Shown piece after piece: positions 23,774-34,865 of a stretch of DNA of 64,000 nucleotides (the first letter of the stretch is position 1; every line of letters begins with the position of its first letter). The stretch is from Allacma fusca. Its lineage: Eukaryota > Arthropoda > Collembola > Symphypleona > Sminthuridae. The stretch lies in contig OX359246.1 in the NCBI GenBank assembly GCA_947179485.1, forward strand, positions 45,735,632-45,799,631, given 5' to 3'. A program made the translations under genes and the position numbers. The notes below the pieces were generated by a model that was given only the letters and a program-made list of their open reading frames with translations, made no database searches and was not told the origin of the DNA.

Positions 23774-24643
23774 ATGACTTCATTTCTACCTAACGAAATT
23801 TTCTCTAATATTCCAATCTATGACGGACGCTCATCATGTATTGCTTGGTTGAAATCAGTTAACTACAGATGTGTACACTTTAAACTAACCGACAAATGGA
23901 AATTCGAAAATATGGATTCCCTACTCACCGGACCTGCTCTACATTGGTGGAGCTTCTCAAATGATTCTTTTCTCGAGAATTTGAATATTGCTAATTGCCA
24001 ACAACGCTTTAAAGAATTCGAAGAACGAATCCAGAATGCTTTTTCAGAAAAGTACGATAAAGCAATCGCTACAGCAGAGAATTTGGCTACAATATTCCGT
24101 GCTGAAACAGATAACGCTCGCGAATATATCTATAAAAAACTAAGTATCTTTAAACGGATGGACCCCACAATGACTGACTCCTGCAAACTTGATTACCTCT
24201 ACCAGGGACTACCACAAGACCTAACCTGGAACATTCAACTAAAGCTTGGTGCTGATGGAACAATTACCGAATTCCAAAAACAACTAGAATTCTACACATC
24301 TAAATTCCAAGCCCACAACGCTCCACTTCTACAAAAACCTACAACAGACATTTCGAAACTTTATGAATGTCCAATAAGAAACACAATTCAACCACTACCT
24401 CCAACTATGCCTATAACGACAGACCAGATACCAGTTCAACTTCCACAAACAACTACAACTACATCCCACACTTGCTCATTCTGCAATACAAACACCCATC
24501 AGCTACGTCACTGCTATAGTTTCAAACGATGGATAAATGAAATGAACAACTTTAACACCAACCCAAATAACAACGTGAGAACAACTCGAATACAAGACAT
24601 GACATCTTTTCAAAAAATGACTTACAGCAACGAAGACGCTTAA
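23774..24643 (+). CDS. Gag-like protein of non-autonomous LTR element
   Basis: 289 residues. The central part (about 50-170) has the helical pattern of a retrotransposon gag capsid domain, including WKFENMDSLLTGPALHWW and a region ending in LPQDLTW. A CCHC zinc knuckle of the CX2CX4HX4C type (CSFCNTNTHQLRHC) lies near residue 235, and these proteins bind and package the element's RNA. A second knuckle (CPFCNTGNHKLSDC) is encoded at 24,721-24,762 in the -1 frame, which is open from before the gag stop to 24,834, so gag may once have been longer or be extended by frameshift. No protease, reverse transcriptase or integrase is present. Confidence 0.8.
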   Translation: MTSFLPNEIFSNIPIYDGRSSCIAWLKSVNYRCVHFKLTDKWKFENMDSLLTGPALHWWSFSNDSFLENLNIANCQQRFKEFEERIQNAFSEKYDKAIATAENLATIFRAETDNAREYIYKKLSIFKRMDPTMTDSCKLDYLYQGLPQDLTWNIQLKLGADGTITEFQKQLEFYTSKFQAHNAPLLQKPTTDISKLYECPIRNTIQPLPPTMPITTDQIPVQLPQTTTTTSHTCSFCNTNTHQLRHCYSFKRWINEMNNFNTNPNNNVRTTRIQDMTSFQKMTYSNEDA

Positions 24644-24938
24644 AAAACCATTACCCAGAGGACAACAATCACCCTACCCACACTCTACGAACCTCCACAA
24701 CCACAACAGTACCACCACCGTGTCCCTTCTGTAATACTGGCAATCACAAATTAAGTGACTGCTATATCTTCAGACAATGGATAACAATTCAGGCAAGAAC
24801 ACCAGGAGTACTACCAAGAATAAATGACACTTAGATAATTTCCAATTCATTGATGTGACCAACAACCGACAATAATGAGTGCTTGACCTGTAACACTCCC
24901 ATGACGGAGAGATGTACCAGTCTCAAAACACCCCACCC

Positions 24939-24951
24939 CGGGAAGGAGAAG
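24939..24951 (+). promoter_or_regulatory. Polypurine tract of gag-only element
   Basis: The purine run GGGAAGGAGAAG directly abuts the right LTR, where plus-strand priming is expected. Confidence 0.7.
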
Positions 24952-25231
24952 TGTTACGACATTATTAGAATAACCATAGTTGTTATTATTGAGTCAAACA
25001 ATTATTGCTAGTTTTAGAAATAATGAATTATAATATTACGAAAGATATTAACCAATGCTTACTACATGATGCTTACCTAACTAAACGACTACCATCTATT
25101 CTGTTGAATAAATTAAGGGAGGTCATTCCAGGCTTCACTCTTGACATAGCTTGACCTATCTTTATTACTTTCCACCAGTGAGCCACCCTACACTATTGCT
25201 AACCTTTACATTACACATCAGTGTTCTTACA
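24952..25231 (+). repeat. Right LTR of gag-only retrotransposon
   Basis: 280 bp, TGTTACGAC to CTTACA, followed by ATAT, which matches the 4 bases before the left LTR. Confidence 0.9.
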
Positions 25232-25258
25232 ATATATGTACTTATATATACTTATATA

Positions 25259-28200
25259 TCCTTCTTACAATTAGTAGAAGCTTCATCGTAGTAGTAGTGG
25301 TAGTAGTAGTAGTGATGGTTGTCGTCCTTATGTACATGCTATGAGGAAGCATAGCGGTTCATTTTCTGCCAGTTATGCAAAAAAAATCTTGAAAATAAAA
25401 ATCATAGCATTTTGTCTTTTAACATTTTTTTTGTTGACTTGGACAGGCTTAAGTTAACCAAGTGTTCAACTTAATTCTGTCCAAGTCAGCAAAAAATTAT
25501 GTCATTTCAGGATACAAAAAGTAAATACAAAAAATAACAAAACGAGAGAGATAGAGAGAGAGAACAGAAATACCACAAGCTACCGACAAGCTTACGGATG
25601 CCAATGGTCTGGTCCGGACCATTTGTAATGGTCCTTTATTGGTCTGGTCCGGTCTGATCCAAAACTTGGACCAGACCAGATACAATTGGCCCAGCTTCAG
25701 GACCAGACTCGACCAGACCACAAGACCAAAATGTATGCAACATAAAAATGTAAAAGTTAACGTTATCCCATGGAACAATTTGAAAATATCAATGCTGTTG
25801 ATAAAACAATGTGATTGTTCAATTGCACTCTATGGTTTTCTGGACCATGGTCTTTGGTCTGGTCTGGTCTGAAACACTGAACCAGACCATTGGTCAAATC
25901 TGAGCTTTGAACCAGACCATTGGTCAAATCTGAGCTTTGAACCTAAGAATAAACTATAGTTTTTTAAGTGGTATACCACTTGCTTATTATGTACGCATTT
26001 GAATATTTAGTATAGTGTCGCTAATATGGTCAGTCATAATCTTCTAACCAATACAATTAAGTTTAAACTTTGGGTAAATCGTTCATCAACGCGTATTAGA
26101 TATTAAGTTAATTAAAATGATGTATCTGTCATGCATTGATAGCGTTCTGGAGTTTTACCAGTTCGTGGTCAAAAATCAAATGACGTAATAATCAAGAACG
26201 CAACGTTTACATCTTTGTAAATAATCAATTTTTGTAAGCCATGTTTGAATGTTTCACGTCCACGTGAACAAAATCTACAACAAATAGACTACACTTTTGT
26301 TCATATATTTGATTGGCTCATTTAACCATATTAATAATTAGCATACTCAATTTTAAAAATAATTCGTCACTGGTGCTGGACTTTAGCGAGAGAGTTACTG
26401 CCATGAATATATTGAAATTACACTGGAAGACTGAAAACAGTTACCGCCTTTCTTGCAACAATACTAGCGACATAATGTTGAAACGCGTCTTTTCCTGGAA
26501 TCAAAGCGTTCATTCCAAAATTCTGTGACCAGGTCTAATAATTTTAGTGAAGTTGTCCAGCAAAATGCGTATTAACAATTTCAAAACAAGGCAGGCTGAC
26601 AAAGATTTGGTCTGCTTAAATAGTTTAATTCGCCGTTTTAAAAGCACCAGTTATCGTTAGCTAAATTATAGAAAGTACCATCTTTATTGGAGATCCCATT
26701 TAAAAAGCACAGGTTACGAAATGAAAATGGTTTATACCCCGCAACATTAGATTAATTTAAAAACAATTCTATAATTTATTTTCTGTCAACCGACCTGCAG
26801 TCATCCTTACGTAATTTAAAAAACGTGTGAACCGATATTGACCCACAATTGTGCTAACGGTGCTAACATAAATTGGATGTGCTTATTTTTTTGGATGGGT
26901 TATAAAACTCCATGTCAGTTTCCATACGATTTTTGTTTATAGTTACTACAGATAAAGCCACTCCAGCAATGAAGTAACTACAAATATATATTTAAGATAA
27001 TGTTGTAACAGTAATAATTTAATAGTAGGAATTTTCTGAAATAGGCTAAAGACGGGGCATATCGGGATGTTAAATTCATTTCATGTTAAGATTTCTTAGC
27101 TGTTTTGGTATTTTATACAATAATTCTGTGTAATTACTGCAAAAAATAGAACTTCTACTAAGGTATTTTTGTATATAAATACTATTGTTGCATTCCAATT
27201 AATATTACAATTAAAATTCATTGCTACCAGGCATCCCATCCGCCTCGGGGGAAGCTAGAGCATAGCGGTTCATTTTTCTTTCTTTCATTCATGGAAAAAA
27301 TACTTTAATTTTTATTTCAAAACAATAATATGTTTTTGTGCGAATGAAAGCAAAATGGATTTTAGTTTTGTTTACTTGGAAAGGCTTAAGTTAAAGTAAC
27401 CAAGTGCTACTATATCCTATCCAAGTCAACAAAAAATAATTCCATTTTAGATTACAAAAAATTAAATAAAATAAGAAACGAAATACCGCAATGCTAAATA
27501 AATGTTACCAAAAACGGTCTTGAATCTTGGACTGTGTGGTTAATTTAAATCAACAACCACTAGCTTATTATGTACTCCTTTGAATATTTAGTTGTGTGGC
27601 TAATATGATCAGTAATAATCTTTTAACCACCACGAATAAACTCTAAATTTAGGTAAATCGTCCATCAACATGTCAGACATACAATTAATTAAAATCTAAT
27701 ATTAAAAACCGTCGTTTCTTAGAATCAAGGCGCTCATTTAAATATTTTGTGATCAATTCTAATAATTTTAGCAAAGGTGTGCAGCACAATGCATATTAAC
27801 AAGGACAATTTTAAACTAAGCCTGACTGGCAAACATCTCATCAGCGTAAAGTTCAATTATTAACGTTTTAAACCACCTTTACGTATCACAACATTTAGTT
27901 ATTTTAAAGAATACTTATGCTCCGCACCATCATATTAATTTAAAAACAATTCTGAAATTAATTTTTTGCAAACGGACTTACGGATATCGTAACGTAGTTT
28001 AGAACTCGGCTGATCCGATATTTACCCAAAGTGATAGCATAAATTGGATGAGTGTATTTTTGTTGATGCTTGGTTATCAACCTCCATGCCAGCTTCCATA
28101 ACATTTTTGTTTATTACAATAACAGTTAAAGCCACTACAACATTGAAGTTACTACAAATAAAAATAGCTATATACCAAATGTTATAAAAAGAGAAATTAT

Positions 28201-28444
28201 TATTGAATATCAGGTTATTTCATAAATATGCTAGAGAAGGGGCAAATCGCATAACGAAACCCTTTTCATGTTAAGATTATTTACCTGTTTTGGTATTTTA
28301 TGTAATATTTCTCTGCATGATTACTACAAAAAATAAAACTTCTAGGGTGTTTGTGTGTGAAACATTATTGTTTCATTCAAATTATTATTGAAATTCATTG
28401 CTGCCGGACATCCCATCCGCGTCGGCGGATGGCTTGGTTGCTAG
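25259..28444 (+). mobile_element. Helitron-like element 2 (composite)
   Basis: It starts TCCTTCTTACAATTAG after a host A. It ends with the hairpin CATCCGC-GTCG-GCGGATG and GGCTTGGTTGCTAG before a host T. Its first 150 bases match the 5' end of Helitron 1. An internal 3'-like end (CATCCCATCCGC ... AAGCTAG at about 27,236-27,262) followed at once by the GCATAGCGGTTCATTT phrase suggests two head-to-tail copies, the second lacking its 5' end. No Rep/helicase coding is seen. A GGTCTGGTCC-rich block lies at 25,600-25,925. Confidence 0.7.
25600..25925. repeat. Element remnant with GGTCTGGTCC arrays
   Basis: AATGGTCTGGTCCGG at the left and its inverted relative CAGACCATTGG at the right enclose clustered GGTCTGGTC and GACCAGACC motifs. 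No matching 8-bp flank is found. The 93-aa and 77-aa open frames here are products of the repeats. Confidence 0.5.
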
Positions 28445-28526
28445 TATAATTTTTAACTTGACCATGACCCGAACTTGGTCATGACTTGAAATACACACGG
28501 TCTACTTGAACTTGTGCGCAGCACTG

Positions 28527-29074
28527 GCCGGGATGAGGCAGACCAACGTGAGTTTTTCATCACGTGAGTCCTATCATTGCACATTGTTTTTGTGTCCAGT
28601 CAATTTATTACAGTAGAAATAATTACGAGGTTGATGTCAATTTCAGGTCCACTTAGCATAACTCCTCTTGCAAAAAGGTTTTTCGTACGATTATGCACTT
28701 CCATGGGCTTGTATTTGATAATCTCTGCGCAATTTCGTAACCTAACTGTAATACACTCTGAAAGTTCTCTTACAATTACCGACTTATAGTCAGCCTCCGC
28801 TGACATGGTTTGGTCGTGGAAACTAACAGAAATGTCAAAATCCTTAGATTGGCTGTATTTTCATAAAGGGTTACATCTATACGCGGTTATTAAAATTTTT
28901 ATACTCTTCCCAATAAAACCCCAGTGTTGTAGCTTTTCAAATCATTGATCAACGAACGCTGATAAGAACAACACTCGTTAATTTCAAAGACTCAAAATAA
29001 ATTCCCATTGGAATTTTCTCCTAATTATTTATTAGCTCTCTAAGTTCTAGGAGTGTTGTCAAAAGCAACGCAAA
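28527..29074. other. Upstream region of TPS3
   Basis: It is collinear with 13,072-13,607 and 5665-6065. Probably promoter and 5' untranslated sequence. No independent gene is supported, although a 68-aa frame exists on the minus strand. Confidence 0.4.
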
Positions 29075-30223
29075 ATGGTTTTCAACGAAGTCTCCTACTT
29101 CAAATTCAGAAGCAATTCCTCAGATCTAATTGAAGGAAGTCCAATAATAGAAGGGAAATTCCTATTCCAATGGCCATACTACTGGACAGAAGACAAATAC
29201 ATCAATTGGAACCTCGTTGACGATATTGCCTCGGACGTCCGGTCATGGATTGACACTCACATGGAGAACAATTTCATCCCGACGCATCTCATCAGAGACC
29301 TGTCAATCTTATCATACATGACCACTCGGTTCTGGTCCTGCCCACTCCTCAACGAAGAAGCCATTTTCCAAGGGAGGAAGAACCTCCTCCTGTTCACAAA
29401 ATTCTTGACAGTAGCCTACACTTTGAATGATGACGCTGAATTCCGAAGTGGAGCTCAAGACCATAATATCTTCGTGGAAGAGTTGGCATGCCTTTGCTAC
29501 AACATCCTTACATTCAAGTATGACACTTTGGAGGAGTTCACAGAACATGTCCAGAACTCCAAGAGTCAGCTGAAGAATTCCTACTACGCTGAGAAGACCC
29601 TTCTCTGGTACGATATCGCCCAGGAACTCAAGAATGAATATGGACTTACAAAAAAGCAAACTAAGTTTTTTGCTTGGGAAGTCAAGAATATGTTTGACTA
29701 CCACAGTTGGTGCGGGACTGTGGACTACTCTCACCTCAAGAACGAAAAGATGCAGAATTACTTCCGACATTACACAGGCGCACCTGTGGCTATCATGGAA
29801 TTTGTATTTCTTCTCCATGGGATTCATCTGAAGACGGCGGACCGGAAAAACAAGTACTGGTCAAGGTACATGCTTTTGGCGGGGAAGCTCGTCAACAATG
29901 TGAATGACGTGATGTCATTGAAGAAGGAACTGGAGGAAAAAGCTATGGATAGCTCAGTTCTGGTTCACATCCGGAATGGTTTGGATATTACGACGGCGCT
30001 GACCAAGTCCCTGGCAGATCATGACGAGGCTCTGGAAGAGCTCCGGGAAATCTTTTTCTACCTGAAGGAGTACAAGGAGAAGAAGTAAAAAGATCGAACT
30101 GAGGATGATGAGTACGAGATTCTGATCCAAGCCAAGAAAATTTGTAATGAGTTTGTTGGGCCACAGATCAAAGCCCTACATTTGATGAATCGATACAGCA
30201 AGTTTGACTATAGTTTCGTGTAG
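29075..30223 (+). pseudogene. Microbial-type class I terpene synthase, copy 3 (TAA at codon 338)
   Basis: 383 intronless codons in the same frame as copy 1. The frame is open for 337 residues, then TAC for Tyr has become TAA at 30,086-30,088. The rest, including the RY pair and a normal stop at 30,221-30,223, is still in frame behind it. The aspartate motif is NDDAE (118-122) as in copy 2. YFRHYTGA (229-236) has Ala where the others have Gly, and the NSE triad (277-285) is intact. AATAAA is at 30,376-30,381. A 337-residue product would lack the last 45 residues, so it is called a pseudogene. The truncation is late, however, and a stable protein is conceivable. Confidence 0.8.
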
Positions 30224-30375
30224 GCACTATTATTATTAGAGACTAAATTATTGTAATGTAAATAATATTTAATATGTACAGTAGTAATAGACCAGTCAAT
30301 ATTTACCGTTTACCTTAATTATTCAAAGATTGGGAGCTTGACGTTATATTTTATAAAAATGTTGTAAGGAAAGTT

Positions 30376-30450
30376 AATAAATCTACAAAGAACTTTCAAG
30401 TGTTTCACAAAGCATCTCTGAGCTTCTCTATCTAACTTCAATATTTTATT
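30376..30450. promoter_or_regulatory. Overlapping convergent poly(A) signals of TPS3 and CCO3
   Basis: AATAAA for the + strand gene is at 30,376-30,381. AATAAA for the - strand gene lies at 30,445-30,450 and touches the CCO3 stop codon. The two transcripts must therefore end within, or run past, a gap of about 65 bases and probably overlap in antisense. Confidence 0.6.
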
Positions 30451-32412
30451 TAATTATCTGAATTTGATTTTTTCGGATAATTCTGAATTTCTTGAACTTG
30501 GCTAGAGGATTTTAAAAATACCCCATGATATGCAATCGGTATTTCTTGATCAAAAGTAGCCCTGCCCAATTCAGTCATGTCCTTATTTAAAAATAGAAGA
30601 AAGTCCTTCTGGTCGGGACGGATATCCACAAATGAGCATATAACAATCCCATCATCTTCCTCTACCCCCTCAGGATTCGGAATGAATAAGGGCTCGCCAA
30701 CTGGATAAGTAAACTCATCCTGCTTCCAGAATATCATCTCCTGTGACTCAATGTTGAACTTGCATATTTTGTTCTTCATTGAAGACTGACACAGACAGCT
30801 GGTTCCGTAGATGTAATTGTAGTTACGAGTGAGGTAATTGGGACTGATGGTTGTCATTTCAACACCTTCTGTGGGGAAGCCCTTTGGCGTTAGCACAATG
30901 TGGTGATTTTGTCGAATGGCTGAGGTTCCTGGGCATACCTCTGTTAAGAGATTTGTATTTTCATGAATATTCTCCACTTTGAGGTGAGGTTCGAAAATTG
31001 GAATGACAAAGCGGAGCACTTGAGGTGGATCACTTATTTCAACGATGTCTGCTCTAAGTTTGGAGAGATACAAGGCTTCCATGTAGGATGGAGAAGTATA
31101 AGCATTGATGTCCACAATTATCTGTAATGGAGTGTGGTATATTTTGAAACATTAAATTTTGCACAATTCCTTTCTACCGGATTCCAGCATTAAGTAAGAG
31201 ACCATCACCCGGGCAATATCAAGTTTACATATATACCTACCTGGTTATTGTGATCTTCAAATGCGTTTATGACATGTAGGAAATGGAAAGGCTTGATTGA
31301 AAGGTACTCTTGACTATGGACAATTCCAGTTTTGCTAACAATAACAAATCGATTTCTTTCTTTCTCATTCCAATCCATCCATTCTTTCACGGAGTCTCTT
31401 TTCAAAATGGAGGCCGCAATTTTCCCCGCGGAAACAACAAAGGGCTGTTCAACTAGAACAATAAATTTATCCGTGACGCCGAAGCTATGAACGGACGCCA
31501 TGGCACCACTCCAGCGACTGTGAACTGTTGCGATCGTTTTTGATTTCTTGAATCGCTCTGAAACAGTTTTCCCTGGAGGGATTTTCAAAATATGGAACTT
31601 CAAGCCGGTGAACACTGTGTAGCCGATGTTCCATAAATCTCCATTTGAATCCGGAATGGGATGGGCTGTATGAATGTTGAATTTGAAGAGTTTATTTGTA
31701 TCATGCCGTTCTTTGGTTTCCAGGTTTTCTGGGTCAATCCGATGGAAAAAGCAAGAGTCTCCAAGGGTGTAAACATCCTTCCCAATAATGATGATGTTCG
31801 AACTGTTGTTATCCGTCAGTTCAGGAGACTACATTGTAAAATTAATGTGATTACTGTAATTGGTATGCTGGCAAATTATTTTCCTCTATGTATAATAATT
31901 AGTACCTTAGTGTAAGTATTACAAATTGACCAAATGCTCACAGCTTACGAAAGTATGCTTCACACGAGAAAAGAATCCCTCGTTGGGATCAGGGCTAGGA
32001 CCTGTGGCAAATTCCGTAATGACCGGCTTCTTTGCAGCAATAGCTCTCTTGTAGGAGTCGGAGTTCAAATACTTTTTTGTCAGAATTACTCGATTGAATT
32101 TGATCTCAAACTTCGTTAGAATGGCATATCCGTCAAGGAGGTGGTGCATTGTACACTCTTCCAGATCAAACAGCCCAGGACCTGTTCGGAGGTATACTCC
32201 CTGTGCCCATTCCGGTAACTTGGCTTTGTTAAATACAAATGTGTATCAAAGTATTGTAAAAAATAATAATTTCTCCGCAAATTTTGAACTTAAGATTTTG
32301 CAGAGGTTTATTTCTCAAAACATTTATGATATACATAATTAATAATTAATAATTATTATACTACTTCACCTCCGATCAATTCCACCTCCTCCGAAGTGGT
32401 TGTTTCTTTCAT
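30450..32412 (-). CDS. Carotenoid cleavage oxygenase (BCO/NinaB/RPE65 family), intact copy 3
   Basis: Four exons on the minus strand: 32,412-32,370, 32,223-31,949, 31,828-31,241 and 31,121-30,450, with GT donors, AG acceptors and matching phases, giving 525 residues. Family members are non-haem iron enzymes that cleave or isomerise carotenoids and retinoids. Visible features: LPEWAQGVYLRTGPG near the N-terminus, and the four iron-ligand histidines H162 (in HTAHP), H220 (VHSFG), H291 (LHVINAFED) and H501 (AYHGVF). EDDG and the LLFLN strand precede the last. The short first exon (MKETTTSEEVELIG) is my inference from phase and position. The size suits the family. It lies tail-to-tail with TPS3. 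The substrate and cleavage bond cannot be read from sequence. Confidence 0.85.
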
Positions 32413-34793
32413 AGTGTTACAGAAGCGCGAAATTCCAGGGACATGGTTATGCTTGGCGAGTTGATTATTTCCAGCCATTTTGATAAGTATGGTTTGAAAA
32501 TGGATTTTGAAGAGGACTTCAATTTAATTTTAAAAGTTAGACGAACAGATTCTTCAACATTGCATAATGGTATTTTCCATGAGACCAAAAAATATTTCCG
32601 GAGTGAGAGGCTCATCCATGTTCATATCATTCCCATTACCCGATATTACGATTTGACATTTTCAATTTCAATAATGGTCAAACTGTATTTTGCACTTGTG
32701 AATTTTTGAATGGATGAAGATAGTGAGGGAGGAGATGACGTCACGACTGAAAGGTTCATCTTGTAATATCTTTTCTGGATGTTTTTGTCTGCATTATTGA
32801 TTATTGTGAACATTTCTGTCTACACATATCAAAGCTTGTAGTCGTGTTCAGGTTTTTACGTCGACCCCTGCGGAAGTGCGGACTGCGGACACGGAGGCTA
32901 ACAATTTTACGGGTTAAGCGGACTTATTGAAGTCTGAAGTTTAAAGATAAACTATTGAGCGAAGAATTAGATCTACCTCTTGAAATTTTAATTTATGACC
33001 AATTTTAATTTTAATTTTAAAAATCAGTTTATACTACTGTGGATTAAATACAAACTTGAAGTAATTTTTCTATAACATTACTGTGTTTGTGCCCAGTCTG
33101 AATTGGAGTGAAACTAAGGGCAAATTTATATCTGCCAATGTGTGTATCGTCAATCGTCACTATCATAAGAATTATTACAACCTGTTTGCATGATCAGGCT
33201 AAAAAGAAAAGAAGTATCTACATATATACTTCTTTACGCAAACATAAGTTCTAAAATAAGCTCTAAACGTCTAAAACAAAAATAATAATTTCCAATAAAG
33301 CTTTGTAGCTTTTAAGATGGCTTTCATTTTACTCTGAAGGGTTGGTCCATTCTTATTGTGATCTTTTTGGGATTCAGTGGAAATATATATCTCCCGATCC
33401 CGACTTGCTGCTTTTGTCAATCCATTGAAAATAGAGCTTAATTCCAGCAGTGCCCTGTAATAGATGCTTCATATGATCCCAACTTTCCAAAAAAGGGTAA
33501 TATTTTCAGTTAAGCCTTAAGCCATTCAAGCTTAAAACACATTAGGAAATAATTCCTGTAAATAGCTTAATATCACATCACCAACACAGAGTTCAACGTG
33601 ATGATCGTAGCAGTTAGTTTTTTGAGACATTAGTTTTTCCATGACTTGAAGGCATACACTGAATTCTTCACCCTGGTCTGGGCGCCCTATATCTATACAT
33701 CTATACATATATATAATTATCTGTATACACTACACTACTGATCATCTCATTTAATCGCAAGTAAGGTTGTCAAGGTTCAGTGAATGTTCTTACAGTGGAA
33801 CTTAAGGGAAGGGGAGGCGCATGTATTGCGTATCAGTTTTTAATTATAAGTACCAATTTTGATTCATGATTCAATGATAATACCTACACGTAAGAAACAT
33901 TTTGACGCACATAATTCACCATATATGTACATATATAGGCATCATACAATACAAGACTGTCCTGATAATGATCGATGGATGGGATGACGAGGAAAACTTC
34001 AAGTTAATAGCGAACGAATATTATTACCATTATACGGCAAATCGTATCAACCAGAAGCAACTTATTATTATATATTTTGTGAATAATTCATTTATTAACC
34101 ATGAGAAACGCTTTACAATCACTTCATCTTGATTTCCAGATCTGGATGAATTTAGAAACAGGGTTATCCACAAAAATATCTAATGTCTCCTATATTTTTT
34201 AAATCTATTTGACCTGTGTATCTTTTAAGTGTATACGCATGGAATGATATGACTATCTAATGTAATTAAAAATCTGACTTACAGACTGCTACAAGTTGTA
34301 CAGATATTGTGGATTATGGTAAGAGTATTTACATATCTGGAAGTTAGACGAAGAAATAAATACTGAAGATACTATCTCCCTTAATTTGTTTAATTGATAC
34401 CTGGAAACTGGCAATTAAAAGTTATCAGTGAGTGTAATGAGCGTGTTTGAAGGTAAAAACTCTTATAGTATCTATGAATATTATTTAACGTCAAAATTAA
34501 TAAAGCTTTGGTAACCGAATCATTACCAATGACCAGGGATGGATTTACGGTGTAAAAGAATTAACGACCGCCCTCAGATTGTGTGGTGAAAAGATCGCAA
34601 ATCTCTTTTTGGGGCTTAGGACCATGTAAAATTTAAAAAATACTTTGTTAATCCACCCATGCCAATAACAATACCACAAAGCAACCTTACCAATGAATAC
34701 TGTATAATAATAACACAAATATTTTTAAGTTATTATAAGTTCTCAATTTGGCTGAGGAAATAATTTTGTTACAAAAAAAGTGCAAAATTAAGA
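32413..34793. other. Intergenic region without recognised features
   Basis: AT-rich sequence upstream of CCO3. The 88-aa frame at 32,443-32,709 (+) and the 76-aa frame at 33,902-34,132 (+) have no recognisable family. The CCO3 promoter should lie in the first few hundred bases, but no element stands out. Confidence 0.5.
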
Positions 34794-34865
34794 TGACCCC
34801 GACGTGATTTGAACACGCAGCCTTCTGATCTGGAGTCAGACGCGCTACCGTTGCGCCACGGAGTC
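34794..34865 (-). tRNA. tRNA-Trp (CCA)
   Basis: 72 nt on the minus strand. The acceptor stem GACTCCG pairs with CGGGGTC, with A as the discriminator base. The D-arm contains TGGCGCAACGGTAGCG (box A). The anticodon loop CTCCAGA carries CCA, and the T-arm has GTTCAAATC (box B). T runs for RNA polymerase III termination follow at about 34,775-34,790. No CCA tail is encoded and there is no intron. It is a standard animal-type tRNA-Trp. Confidence 0.95.

Larger units (their letters stand above)
22674..28526. mobile_element. hAT-like MITE split by nested insertions
   Basis: The left end CAGTGCTGCTCGCAAGTCAA (22,674) and right end CTTGTGCGCAGCACTG (to 28,526) are the two halves of the 364-bp MITE seen intact at 12,708-13,071. 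The outer flanks are GCCGAGAT and GCCGGGAT. In between sit an LTR element (22,731-25,231) and Helitron-type sequence (25,259-28,444). Confidence 0.8.
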
